DNA of 64,000 bases from Sternotherus odoratus. Taxonomy: Eukaryota; Chordata; Testudines; Kinosternidae. A program made the position numbers and the translations under genes. Under the pieces are notes generated by a model that did no database searches, was not told where the DNA came from, and saw nothing but the letters and a program-made list of their open reading frames with translations. The stretch spans positions 42,988,848 to 43,052,847 of the forward strand of contig JAVMKO010000010.1 of NCBI GenBank assembly GCA_032164245.1, written 5' to 3'. Below are positions 46,291 through 57,830 of this stretch, one piece after another. Numbering within the stretch: the first letter of the stretch is position 1; every line of letters begins with the position of its first letter.

Positions 46291-49200
46291 TTTTCTTTCC
46301 CCCAGGTTCTTCTGTCTTGAGCATAAGAGGACTGCCAAACGTGAGCCTACCCAGTCTGCAGTATCAGCCTCTTTAAACACATTGCCTGCCTCATTCCAGC
46401 CTATAAACGGTTAAACCCCTAAAGGGGGAAGGCACCTTTTCTTCCCTCCCCACCACCCTGCAAGTCTCTGCTCTCCCCCACACTCTACTTACAATCACCA
46501 CCTACCAAGCAATTTTCTCTGAGTAAACAGATCGGTGTTCATTCAGAATACAAACGCCGTCTGGAGTCCTCTGCTCTGCACTGGACTCCACAGAGCAATG
46601 TATTATTAGCTCAGAAGCTAGCTGTACCCAGGCAGGAAATCAGCAGGCAAAGTCAAGTCAATCCTAGAACTTCACTCCGGCCTCAGATTGACTGTGCAGT
46701 ACTGTACTTCCTTCCTGCTCCGCTGGGCTCCAGGGGATAGGACATTCAAAGGCAAGAGCCCACGCCGTCTGCTCGGATTTTATTTTTTTAGAAGTGTGTA
46801 TTCATCCACCCTGCTCTGGATATAGATTAGCTGCCTTTGCTCCAACATCGTTGTTCCACAGACCTCGAGATGGGAACTGTGGGTACTTTGATGTATGGAT
46901 TGAAAGACACTAATTTCATTGGGGCTTCTGAACCTAGCTCTGGAATCGCTGCCTAAAAGCAAATTCTTCTCACACAAGGACTCCGTGGTGAATCACAACT
47001 GGGGATCTTCCTGCCTGCTAGAGTCACAGTCTACTTTGGGGAGGGAGGGGTGCTATTTTTGTACTCCTGCTCTAGCGGGAAACAAACACACACCTCCCCA
47101 ACAAGACACCGGCATTATCTGCTCAGAAACCAGTTGTTCCTCCTCTTGAACACCACATCCTTTGTACCTTTTCCACCCCGGAGCCTGACCAGTTAAGAAA
47201 CTTACATCCATGCTCCAGTACCCCACAATACACCACCTCACCAGACAAGTTCTCAAGTCCTCCAAAATCTGAATGAATGGTGCACTAAATTAGATCATCA
47301 GATCTTCTACAAGAGTAGTACATATTGCCTTTTGTATTGCGCAGGCCCACAAGCAGCAGACTGACTCAGCCATGTGGATCCTGGCTCCTGCCTCTCCAGC
47401 GTATGCCTCTCAGAAGTTTCAGCCAGAGAAGGAATGGTTGTTTGGGTCACGGTTTCTCTCCCCTGTTGGAGGTTTGGAAATTCAGTTTCAGAACCCTGAT
47501 GTGCAGCATAGATGAAAAGCAAGCCTTTAAACTGGGAAGAGAACAACTGTTGCACAGACACATAAGGTACACACTTGAGATCTACACAAGTTAAGAGGGG
47601 GCCAGCCCCAGAGGCTGGTAGCACAGCTATAATGGCACAGACTACATGACATGGCCTTTTCAAAGTCCCCTGGAGCATTGCTGGGAATCTGGTCACATGG
47701 CCAATAGCAAAGGTAACAACTGATTAAATTACACAGTTGCCAGCTTTACAGGAAACCCAAGGCAGAGCTGCGAAGGAGCACAGCATGAAATTGTTTGACC
47801 CAGGGTCTCCCTGTGTCTGTGCCAGCAGCAAGACCCAGGTGCCACGAAGCAGGGCAAAAAAAACTTATTGGGATTTATAGCAGTGGGCAAAAGGCAGGTA
47901 CACGACATACACAAACACTGTCATCACAGCAAAGACTTTCAGAGTGAAGCCATAACAGTTCAGAGACACTTGGAAGCAAGCTGCTACTCCTACAGTCTCT
48001 ACACAGACTCAGGCAGGTACAGTCACCCTACAAGCCGAGAAGCTATAAAAAGCAAGCATTAATCAGAGGCTCAAATATTAGCGCAAAACACAGCAGCCTT
48101 TATAGCCAAGGCCCCCCAGGCAGCATACTGTTAAATGCTTTCAACATACCTCTCAACCTGCAAGAGACTAAATATAGGACACCAGCCGCCTAATAGGAGG
48201 AAAAATCTTAATTGCGAGCAGCTCGCAGGGAGAAAAGATAGTGGGACGTATAGTGATTCAGGTGCAGTTTGATCTGCAGATCTTACTGGAGCGGGAGGAT
48301 TGGTGATGTGGGATAAGTTCCCCTTGAAGGTAATTGTCTCTGGAGCCAGTTTGGTTTTGGCGTGTGCTTTTTATTTTCTTCTAGTTATTTCTTGCCAAGG
48401 GCATAAGCAGGAAAACACACTCTTAGGAGTTCATGGACTCTTGCTGCTTATCCCCACCAACCTGGCGTCATAATCCTCCATTTGTGATACTGTCATCACT
48501 TCTATAGCAACCAGTTGGGAAGTCACAAGAAAGAAGAGGGGCCATAAGCAGCTGGACTGGGCCAATGCTTAAAAGAATCGAGAGCCCGTTCTCATGAAGG
48601 CAGCTTTGCTATTAAATGGAGCAGGGAAATTTGGGATAGACAAACAAGTTTTCCTTGAGACATCAGCTGCTCTTTAAAAGGACACTGCCCGGCCCTACTG
48701 ATGTCAATAGGAATTTGGCCCCAGATTTCAACTGGACCAAGGTCTGGCCTCAGTAAAGATGACTCAGCACCAGGGCCAAGCAGGGCAGAAGGTAATTTAG
48801 CCTCAGAGTGTCCTGTCCTGAGTTCAGGGCACAGCTGAGAGGTATGCAATCAGGCTCTTTCCCCTCTTTCTTACCTTCGTGCCCGGTGCTGCAAGTGCTG
48901 ATGCTGTCGTGTTATAAGGGCACTTTCCCAAACAGGGCCATTGTGGCTACTCCTATACCAGCTCGCCACCGGGTGCCCCGGGTAGGGTGGGCTAGTGAAG
49001 CCGTGGTCCGACTCAGTCTCTGTGGCCAGCGATGAGGCAGAGCTCCCCATGGTTCCCCCCTACCCAGATCACGCCAAGATTTATCCTACGTTAGGTCGGA
49101 GCCAACGGAAAGGGGTGAGATGCTGCGGCATGGACTGGCGTAAAGATCCCAACACTGTAGAAAGGAAGGTCGGTTCTGATCAAAAGAAGGGGGAAGGGGG

Positions 49201-49757
49201 GAGGGAAAGGAAAGGAAAGGAAAAAGAAAAGAAAAAGAAACAAGGTTTGATATAGATCATCACCATTGGGGTTCCCAAAACCTGCTAATGAACTCTCTGA
49301 ACAAGACAGTTCCAGAGTTTACCAGGGGATGGGGAGGTTTTGTTTTAACAGGCCAGTCCATCCCAGTGTGGAGGTGGGAGATGCAGGGTGGTTTCATAGA
49401 GGCTTCCTCTGGTTAAACACCATAGACCCCTAGCTCCCTAACTTTAGGGGGCAGCTATATCACATCCAGCTGTACCCCTGCGTGTGGTTGGCAATGCCTG
49501 TTGCCACCTACTCAACTGTTCCCAACCCACCAGGAAGCGCAGTTAGTGGAAGATGACCCAGCAGAGCCAAGCACACAGGACTGTCATTAAGATAAAGGAA
49601 TCTAAGGATAAACCGTAGAGTCCCAATCACAATGCCTGAAGCACCAGCACTAGGGAACGACTAGCACAGAAAGGGTTTTCTGAAGGCCCCAAACTCTAAA
49701 AATATGACCAACCAATTAAGTCAACCCTGAAAAGTAGGACTTGTCTGTTTGTCAGGG
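46291..49757. other. No gene seen
   Basis: No supported exon. A short A/G-rich stretch at 49180-49245 yields a Lys/Glu/Gly-rich frame that is low complexity. Nothing else stands out. Confidence 0.45.
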
Positions 49758-49980
49758 CAGCGGTTCTCAAACTTTTTTTTACTGGTGAACCCTTTCACAT
49801 AACAAGCCTCTGAGTGCGACTCCCCCGTATAAATTAAAAACACATTTTTAATATATTTAACACCATTATAAATGCTGGAGGCAAAGCGGGGTTGGGGGTG
49901 GAGGCTGGCAGCTCACAATCTCTCATGTAACAGTCTCGTGACCCCCCTAAGGGGTCCTGACCCCAATTTGAGAACCCCTG
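49758..49980. mobile_element. Short hAT-like element
   Basis: A 223-base element. The left end CAGCGGTTCTCAAAC and the complement of the right end, CAGGGGTTCTCAAATTGGGG, are inverted repeats. Flanks tgtcaggg and gttaggga suggest a target duplication but do not align exactly. The interior has no coding capacity. Confidence 0.8.
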
Positions 49981-51187
49981 GTTAGGGAAAAGAGGTTTTT
50001 TATTTTTAAAAGGAAGAAAGTTTCATTCCTTTTTTTTCAGCATCATCATAGTAAAGGGGCTAGCAAGAAGATTTTGTGCCTAGGCTAGTAAATTTTCCAC
50101 AACCATTTTGCATAGTGGAATGAAATGTGAAACATTTACACTCTTTCAGGTAGACTATATTTTTAACAAACATTCAACAACAACAAAAAGGGGCAGCCCT
50201 TATTCTTTCTTTTTCCAATTTTCACAATTTACTGCATCAAACTTCCACAAAATAGAAGTATAGGAACATTTACTCTCCTTTGGTCTTCAAAGACAACACA
50301 CAAACACACACATACACCCCTCTTTTCTTAAGAAAAAATAAAGACCTTACAGTCTGGATTTGTGTAAGAAGGAAAAGGATCAAGGGAACATTTATCAGAG
50401 TAAAAAAAAGAAGAAATAAGGGGGGGGAGGGAATTCACAGCACAGCTTATTCAATTACCCACCAGGATTTGCAGAGGCGAATGAATTGTAGGAAGCCCTT
50501 CATGAAGAAGCTGCTTAATACAATAAAAGGACAAACAAAAGACTGTAAAATACAGTTTTTCATTCCCGGGATTGTTCCAGGGGATCAAGAAAGGTCTCAG
50601 TGCATAGCAAACCCCAGAACACTGGAGCTCTTGCAACAGGTGCAGTTTTGCTAGGAGCTTAGCACCAAAACTAAAATGTATTAGTTATTAAACTGACATT
50701 ATTAACTACCATTTAAATGGGTTCTTTATTCTCTATGGTCGGTAACAATCGTTTAAAAAAAAAAAAAGGTCCAAGAATAATTATTTCTTTGCCCTTCCTT
50801 GATTATATCTTCCTAATTGGCCAGAACAGATTCTGTGCATCTGCGTTACCAAAAGGTGGCATGACTCTGGTATGTTGCCACCATCACAGAGCCAACATGA
50901 GGAACTCATTTATTATTGGGGGACTGGCAAAACCCGTCCCTTGATTTTTCCTTCAATAACTGCTATCGGAGTAGTTAAGTTGTAAGAAGTTATGTTTTCC
51001 CTCCTAAAGGGGGAAAAAGGGGGAATTCAAAAAAAAAAAAAAAAGATACTTAACATCCTAAGATTACTATAATGTTAAAGGTAGGTCAGATTTGAGGCAC
51101 GGTCTGTTTTGCATCTATAAAAAGCCTTAACCTTCCTCCTCAGCCTTTGATAACTTCAACAGTGCACAGAGTTGCACAACCAGAACA
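49981..51187. other. AT-rich sequence; no gene
   Basis: A-runs near 50754 and 51030 and short frames only. No repeat with definable ends. Confidence 0.45.
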
Positions 51188-51276
51188 GTCCGGATTTTGG
51201 GGTCTTTTTCTTATATAGGCTCCTATTACCCCCCACCCCCGTCCCGATTTTTCACATTTGCTGTCTGGTCACCCTA
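51188..51276. repeat. 3' part of a small MITE
   Basis: 'ggggtctttttcttatatag', 'gctcctattaccccccaccc' and 'tgctgtctggtcaccctaa' recall a common turtle MITE ending TCTGGTCACCCTAA. The matching left end is missing or too diverged. Confidence 0.5.
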
Positions 51277-52349
51277 AACCAGACAAAGCAGCTCAACAGT
51301 CTCGTTTGAAACCATTTCCTCAGCAACTCACCCAAGTTGAAAAGGCCACGCCACTCCTCTTCCCCCTTCTATCAGAGAGCGCCTCGGGGACATGCAAGTT
51401 TTCACTCCCCAGACTCTGCTAGGTGGAACACAAGTTAGCAATGCCGCAAGCAGCTGGCATCCAGCATATAACTGCTGCCCTGTCCCATTCCTCCTCCCTT
51501 GCCCCTCCAGGTCTGTTACAGGAAGTCAGATCAGCCACCCTGAATGCAAACGTATTTTGGGAAACAGATGATGGAATCCTGGTTTAATACTATTCAGTAA
51601 ACCTCTGTGGTGGGTGGAGTTGGGTGAAGGAAGGGATCTATAAATAGGGGCAGGATAACCTAGCTAAGCTGTAGCTGTCTCCAACTCTATTTGGGCTACT
51701 TTTTTGTCAGCACCGTAAAATTGGATTGCTTTGGGCGAAGCATTAAATCCCTCATCTTGGGCTGGACCCCACAGCGCTAAAAATGGCCCTCCCTTTAACC
51801 AACAGGAAACCCTGTTATTAAAAAAATGTGAGATCCAGTTTGCAAACAAACAAGAGCAGGATCATAGTGTCAGCATTGGATGCCTCCTCATTTCAACTAT
51901 GCAGAACTCATGCCTGCTCCTATGCCTAGCACAGTGGTGGTCAGGAAATGGCTTAATAATCCAGCTCACTGTTTGCCCTTCAGAAAAATAAGTGGTGTTT
52001 TTTAAAAATGGATGCCGGTTTGAATAATTACATGCTACTTCACATGGGTATTTAGCCAGGATTAGTTAATTCTTTGCAGCACTGTGAAAACAGGTAAAGA
52101 AAGTGCAATATAAGTGCTGAGTATTATTATTAAGGGTCTTGCATTCAGTGATTTGTAGAACTCCAAGGGTGGAAAGAGCACACAGAAGGGTAAATAATGT
52201 GTGTTAAATATATTTAGCAAGTGATACAGCAAGCCACAGAAAACTTTACACAGATGGAGGGGAGAAAACAAACACAGGCTTCCACTCCCTAGTTACCGGT
52301 AAGAAATTCCTGGAGATCTGGAGCTGGGGGACAGCAGATTCGTGAACTG
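51277..52349. other. No gene seen
   Basis: Unremarkable AT-rich sequence with short frames. Confidence 0.45.
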
Positions 52350-52357
52350 ATCTAATG

Positions 52358-52932
52358 CAGGGGCGGGCAAACTACAGCCCATGGGCCACATCCGGCCTGC
52401 GGGACCATCCTGTCTGGCCCACCTGAGCTCCCGGCTTGGGAGGCAAGCCCCGGCCCCTTCCTTACCCTCCCCCCGAATCACCACCACATCCAGTGCCCCG
52501 TTCCCTGTCTGCCCCCCCCCCCCATGTCCCCGCCCCTTGCCCCTTATCCAATCCCGCTGCTCTCTGGAGTCAGTCATGCCACTATAACATTCCCTGGCAG
52601 GAGCAGCAGGCTGGAGCGCTAGCTGCGGTTGAGGGGAGACAGCGGGGGAGGCGGTGGGGCTTGCTAGCCTGGACTGGATGTGGGCAAACTACAGCCCTGT
52701 CCAATCCCTGGCCCCTCCCGCGTTGCCTCCCCTCCCCTGCAGCCATGCTGCTAGCAGGGGGGGTTGGATGGGTTGGGGATTCTGAGGGGGACAGTCAGAG
52801 GGCAGGAAGTGGGAGAGTGTGGATAGAGGCAGGGGCCATGCTATTTGGAGAGGCACAGCTTTCCCTACCCTGCCCTCCATATCATTTTACAACCCCACGT
52901 GGCCCTCGGGCCAAAAGGTTTGCCCAACCCTG
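52358..52932. mobile_element. Non-autonomous hAT element with perfect 8-bp target duplication
   Basis: A 575-base element. CAGGGGCGGGCAAAC at the left and GTTTGCCCAACCCTG at the right are inverted repeats. The 8-mer atctaatg flanks it at 52350-52357 and 52933-52940. It resembles the copy at 5749-6209 at both ends. Its frames (up to 165 codons) are not transposase. It sits about 270 bases left of the CpG island. Confidence 0.93.
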
Positions 52933-53204
52933 ATCTAATGTGTAGTTGTATTAATTTAATTTGCCCCATGACACTGGGGGTGGGGAGTGGTTAGCTATTC
53001 AAAATGAATAGTTAAGCACCTAACTATGCTTTCTCTTTGAGGGTTTTAAAGTGCAGTAATTACTAGGTTTGGAGTGGCACAGTTAATTGCTCCGGAAATA
53101 CTGTTTTCAAAACAAACTGATTTGATTTTTGGAAGTAAATTCCCCCTCACCACTCCCTCACACATCCCTCCCCAAAGCCACCAGCAGCAGCCTCCACAAG
53201 AAGC

Positions 53205-53820
53205 CGGCCGGCCCTCACAGCGGTGGAGGCCCCAGGTGTGAAGCTCGGCCAGCGCAGAGCAGCAGGATTGCTGCAGCAAGGCCCGCGCCGGGGTCACGCC
53301 GCTGCCAAGCCGATCCCGACCAGGCGTGTGTGAGGCTCCGCTCCTCGCTCACACAGTGGCCCGGGTCAGCACACGGCTCCCAGGAGGAAAAGCGAAGCGA
53401 CCTACTGGGGTGGGCGGCTGGTAGCGCTCTGGGCCGTGCCCCTGCCCACCAAGGAGACAGCGCGCCCGGGGCAACCCAACAGCCCGGCGGGGTCCACACC
53501 GACCCCTGCCTCACTCGCTCCCCCTGCTGCTGCCCAGCCCGGGGTGGGGTCGCTCCGCTCACCAACGTTTCACCTGCGGCCGTTCCGAGCCTGGCTGGGG
53601 GAGGTGGAGCCTCGGGCAGTGCCCGGGGATGGCAACTGCCTGGCAATTTCACCCTGCACAGAGATCCCCCGGCCATCTACCCCTCTCCTGGGAAGAGCAG
53701 CGTGCAGCGCCGGACACGCGGTGCTAGGGACTCGCCCGGGACAGGAGGAAACGGGAGAGAGCGAGGCTGGCCCCACAAAGCAATGCTATCCGGCTAAGCC
53801 CAAGAACTCGCACAGCGCTT
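53205..53820 (-). promoter_or_regulatory. CpG island; candidate CAPN15 promoter and first non-coding exon
   Basis: A hand count gives about 51 CpG in about 615 bases at roughly 64% G+C, in sequence without visible repeat termini; elsewhere CpG-dense DNA here is coding or transposon. On the minus strand AACGTTG|GTGAGCGG, with the intron starting at 53562, is a good splice donor, as needed to join a leader exon to the acceptor at 8670. No TATA box is evident, as is usual for CpG-island promoters. Frames of up to 222 codons here look like composition artefacts. It could instead serve another gene; orientation and target are inferred. Confidence 0.55.
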
Positions 53821-53957
53821 CCCAGGCAGGAGCAGATGCTGCCAGCCCCAGGGTCAGCTGTGCACCACCCTGGAAACAATGCCAGGGGCATGTTTGTGTG
53901 TATTTCATGCCTGCAAGATTGAATGTCACACGGTGATGGGTGTGCACAGCTATTGGG

Positions 53958-54720
53958 GGTATGCTTAGTGGCAGATTTAGAGTTAGTGGGGCCCTGGGCG
54001 CAGAGTCATTTTTGGAGACCCAGCCAAGAAAAAGAACATTCTCATTTCCCTCCTCTCCTCCCCGTTTTTCTTTTTTTCTCCTTCATCCTCCTCCTCTATT
54101 ATAAGTAATGGGAAATACATGAAAATAAAGTGAGGTACTTTGACTATGGCAGGGGTTCGGGGGCAGGCTCTGGGCACAGGGAGCAGTGCTTACCTCAGGT
54201 GGCACACTTCCCAAAGCAACTGGGCACACACAGACCTCCAGCAGCAGCTCCTAAGTAGGGGGGTCTCCATGCATCACTGCCCACAGGTGTGCCCAGGGCT
54301 GCAGTTCCCAGCCAATGGGAGCTGTGGAGTCGGCACTCAGGGCAGGGGCAGAACACAGAGAGTCACACACCCCAGGGGCCACAAGGACATGCTGGCTGCT
54401 TCCGGGAGCAAAGCAGGGCAGAGGGAGGGAGGCAGAGTGGACAGGGAGTCACCTTAGCCCTGCTGCTGGCACCTCTCTGTGTGCCCCTTGAGGGGAGGGA
54501 GGCAGAGGGTCTCCAGGCGCTACCTGGGGTGGGGGCAGTGGGCAGAGCTGCCTCCTCCTCCCCACCAGGGGCACACAGAGACTTGGCAGCAGCTGATCGC
54601 TTCTGGAAGCAGCGTGGGGTCAGCAGCCACGGCATGCAGGCAGCCTGCCTGAGCCCTGCTTCACCACCGGCATTTGGGAGGGGGTCTCATTGGGGGCCCC
54701 ATTGGGGGCCCCATGGCATC
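53958..54720. repeat. Composite repeat insertion inside a degenerate minisatellite
   Basis: Includes 'cagggctgcagttcccagcc' followed by 'aatgggagctg', a segment also present in the hAT copy at 2597-3277. Its ends read 'cagatttagagttagtgggg' and 'gggggccccatggcatcag'. Terminal repeats were not resolved. Confidence 0.5.
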
Positions 54721-54754
54721 AGTTAGTTTGTTTCATGGTAAATCCAGTGCTGGG

Positions 54755-55100
54755 TATGCTATATGGGGAGTCACACACAGAGATGTGTTTATAGTTACAA
54801 GGGGTGTGCAAGGGGGGTCAGAGTGATGAGTATAAGGAAGTGCACAGCCATTGGGGATTGAGTGTAAGGGGGTCACAGTAATGTGTATGTAAGGCTACGC
54901 ATAGCTACACAAGAGTGTTTGTGTAATGGAGTCACCCAGGGCATAGCTACAGGGGGTGTATTTGTCAGGGGTGTTATATGACTGTATAAGAGTAACACAA
55001 TAGCATGTGTGATAGTGTAAGAGGATCATGAAGGTAAGGAGAGGGTCACACACAGCAATCAAAGGGATATTACAGAGACTTGTGATATATGTGTGCATGG
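54755..55100 (+). repeat. Degenerate minisatellite, period roughly 45-60 bases
   Basis: Recurring words: 'gtcacacacag', 'gtgcacagccattgggg' and 'ggtgtgt', and 'gtataag', in a similar order through about six units. A matching unit, 'gtgcacagctattgggggta', lies at 53940-53960, left of the composite repeat. Confidence 0.6.
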
Positions 55101-55705
55101 GCGTCTATTGTGTGTGCAGGGGAGTGATGGGAAAGGGGAAGTATAAATAAAATAAGTAGGCATTCGGCTCCATTGGGCCAGGGCTGAAAGATGCCATATG
55201 AGTGTGCAGCAGAATGTGGTTTCCAGAGGACGTGGATAGGACTTCAATAAGAAGCTACATTTTTGGGGAGAGGAGAGGGGGACAACTACGTTCCTTTCCA
55301 TCCTCAGATGCCTTTAGGGAGTCACAGCTGCTTTCCTGGGAAAGCAAACAGCCTCCCTAGGATCGCAGGAAAGTGTTCAAGCAACAAAACGCCCCCGCCT
55401 TCATCCCCGTCCTCCCTATATTTTGAGGCTGATATAAGGCCCTGATACTTCATGGTCATGACAGCACACAGCCACTGGTCTGGATGGCCCTGTGGTACAA
55501 TAGGTGGCCCGTGGACTTCCCTGCTGGCAGCTACAGCAGCTTAGTGGCGGTTCGATTGAAAAGTGGCCAGGTAGAAATTGACACTTCCTTGTACAGCCAG
55601 CACCCTGTGTGTAACTGCTGCCTTGGTGACCAAAAAAAGTTTTCACTGCCCTTTCCTCCAGTTAACTCTGAAGAGCCAGCACAGCTAGGGAAAGGACAGA
55701 CTCCA

Positions 55706-56809
55706 TGTGACGGTGCTGTTCTTGGTGGGATCCAACTGTGAGTGTCAGATCAGGACAGATTGCTCCCAAACGGGCAACTACAGCCCAAAGCTGCGGTTTT
55801 TCCACACTAAGGCAAACCAAACCAGCCAAACAGAAAAGACTTTGGTTTCACCCCACTGGCTAACCACAAGTCACACAAGCAATCCCCTTAAGACACTCCA
55901 GATTCCCAGTATCACCACAAGCAGCCACCTGTCCTAGGGACCAATGGTTATGAAAACCAATGCCCCAAATAAAGAAAACGGTTCTCCCCAATTCCAAAGA
56001 ATCAGGCCCCAGACCCAGGTCAATATACCAATCGGATCTTCCCACAAATAACGCTGTTGCCAATCCTTTAGAATCTAAAATCTAAAGGTTTATTGTACAA
56101 GGAAAAAGGTATAGGTGAGGGTTAGGAAAGGTTAAAAGAAATCAAATACATGCAGTAATGGCAAATATCTTGGTTCAGGCTTGCAGCAAAGGTAGAGTAA
56201 CTGCAGGTTTAAATCAAAGTCTTTAGAAAGCATCCCATTTAGGGATGGGTCAGCACCTTAGTCCAGAGTTCACCTGTGTAGCAAAGTCCATTCAGAGCTG
56301 GAAGCAAGACAGGCTGCAGGCTGAAGGTAGAAGACAACATGGAGGACGTTCTTCCAGGCTTTATAGACTTCCTCCTAGAGTCTGGCTGCCAAATGGAGGT
56401 TCCTAGCCACATGGTCCAATTACCAGACTCTCCAGGATTCATGGTCCAATCACCAGACTCTCCAGGATTCAGTTTCTGCCCAGGCATGGTTCCATCCCTG
56501 GGGAAGTTCCTTGGGTGTGGACAGAGTTCATTGTGCAGTTGATGGCCCTTTAATGGGCCATCAGGCAGGCCATTCAAGTTAACACCAGCTTGTCTGAGAT
56601 TTCACCGAGAAGCCAAGCATAAGTTTGAAGTACAGGCACCCTATAATTCAATATTCATAACTTCAGTTCCCAAAAGACACCCACATATCAATGGCACATT
56701 CATAATCCACCCTCCATAACCTGGTCATAGACACCTGCTATGACCCCTTCACATAATATTTGGTACCCCAATGATCTATATGGTACCAAATTATTTTGGT
56801 ACCATGACA
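55706..56809 (-). mobile_element. Probable solo LTR of an endogenous retroelement
   Basis: About 1.1 kb bounded by TGTGACGG and ATGACA (TG...CA ends). Flanking 5-mers ctcca and cttca differ at one base. On the minus strand TATAAA (56365-56360) lies about 270 bases upstream of AATAAA (56094-56089), the expected LTR order. A 30-base tandem duplication (56410-56439 and 56440-56469) lies just upstream of the TATA box. No internal gag/pol coding sequence is present. The retroelement class is not determined. Confidence 0.7.
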
Positions 56810-56929
56810 CTTCAGCTCACTGCACATCAGTTGATAGTTTCTGATCAGTTACAAAGCTGTGCAAACCCCCTCACAGCCTGTACAACCTCTGGGACATCAA
56901 TAGGGTTGTGAGACAGGATGGCCCCGGGG

Positions 56930-57010
56930 CTAGGATACCAGCCTGGGACTTTAGAGACCAACGTTCACTTCCATGCTCTGCTACAAACTTCCTGTGTGCT
57001 CTTGGCAAGT
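56930..57010 (+). repeat. MIR-like remnant
   Basis: 'catgctctgctacaaacttc' and 'gtgctcttggcaagtcacag' in sense order. Confidence 0.6.
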
Positions 57011-57464
57011 CACAGAGGAGGAACTAATGCACAGCGAGGCTGACAACAGAACTGAACATGCCGGGGAGGCAGGGAAAGGATAAATACAGTAAAGATTTTG
57101 AGGTGCTCAAATAACATGGTAATGGGGGCCAGATAAGTACCTCTTGCAGAGAGCTGTAAAGGAGGGTAAAATTTGCCCTGGTGGTGATGTGCCAAGAAGA
57201 GAGCACCCAGGTCCCCATTACCAGGAAAGATCCTTTCTACAAAGTACATCAAATGTGGGGTCACTGAATGGCAATTATCAGAGCTGCATACTTAAAACCA
57301 CCCCTTTAACAACAACGTAGGAGCTACACACATGCCACCAAATGAAGACACATCTCTCAGTTCCACATCTAAACTCCCTGTAACCTGGGATCATGGGGAT
57401 TTGTTTCTGGACTACCTCAGCAGGTGAGGGAGAACAAGCCAAGAGCCAGGCTGATTTGAACTCC
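57011..57464. other. No gene seen
   Basis: Nothing recognisable between the MIR remnant and the hAT element. Confidence 0.45.
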
Positions 57465-57472
57465 ATTTAATA

Positions 57473-57822
57473 CAGGGGTCTCAAACATGTGGCCCATGGA
57501 GTTATTTCCTGCTGCCACCAACCTCCCCGCACCTCCACCTCAGTTATTTCCGGTGGCCGCCAAGCTCCCCTCCCCCAAGCACGCCGCATCCCCTCTCCCC
57601 TACTACTTCCAGGCACTTCCCACCACCAAACAGTTGTTTCCCAGCACTTAGCACTTTCCAGGGGTGGGGAGCCACGTGCTCAGGAGAGGAGGCGGAGAAG
57701 AGGTGGGGCAGGGGTAGAAAGAGGCGGGGAAGAGGCGGGGGGGGGGGGTCAGTGATGCAGCCCTTGGGCCAATGAATTAGTCCTCATGTGGCCCTCTTGG
57801 TCATTTGAGTTTGAGATCCCTG
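57473..57822. mobile_element. Non-autonomous hAT element with perfect 8-bp target duplication
   Basis: A 350-base element. CAGGGGTCTCAAAC at the left and GTTTGAGATCCCTG at the right are inverted repeats. The 8-mer atttaata flanks it at 57465-57472 and 57823-57830. The interior has a G-rich run near 57720-57750. No coding capacity. Confidence 0.93.
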
Positions 57823-57830
57823 ATTTAATA

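Noticed and set aside
53129..53936. Frames of 222, 166 and 153 codons in the CpG island
   Set aside because: Stop-poor GC-rich DNA on both strands gives Pro/Ala/Ser-rich products without domains.
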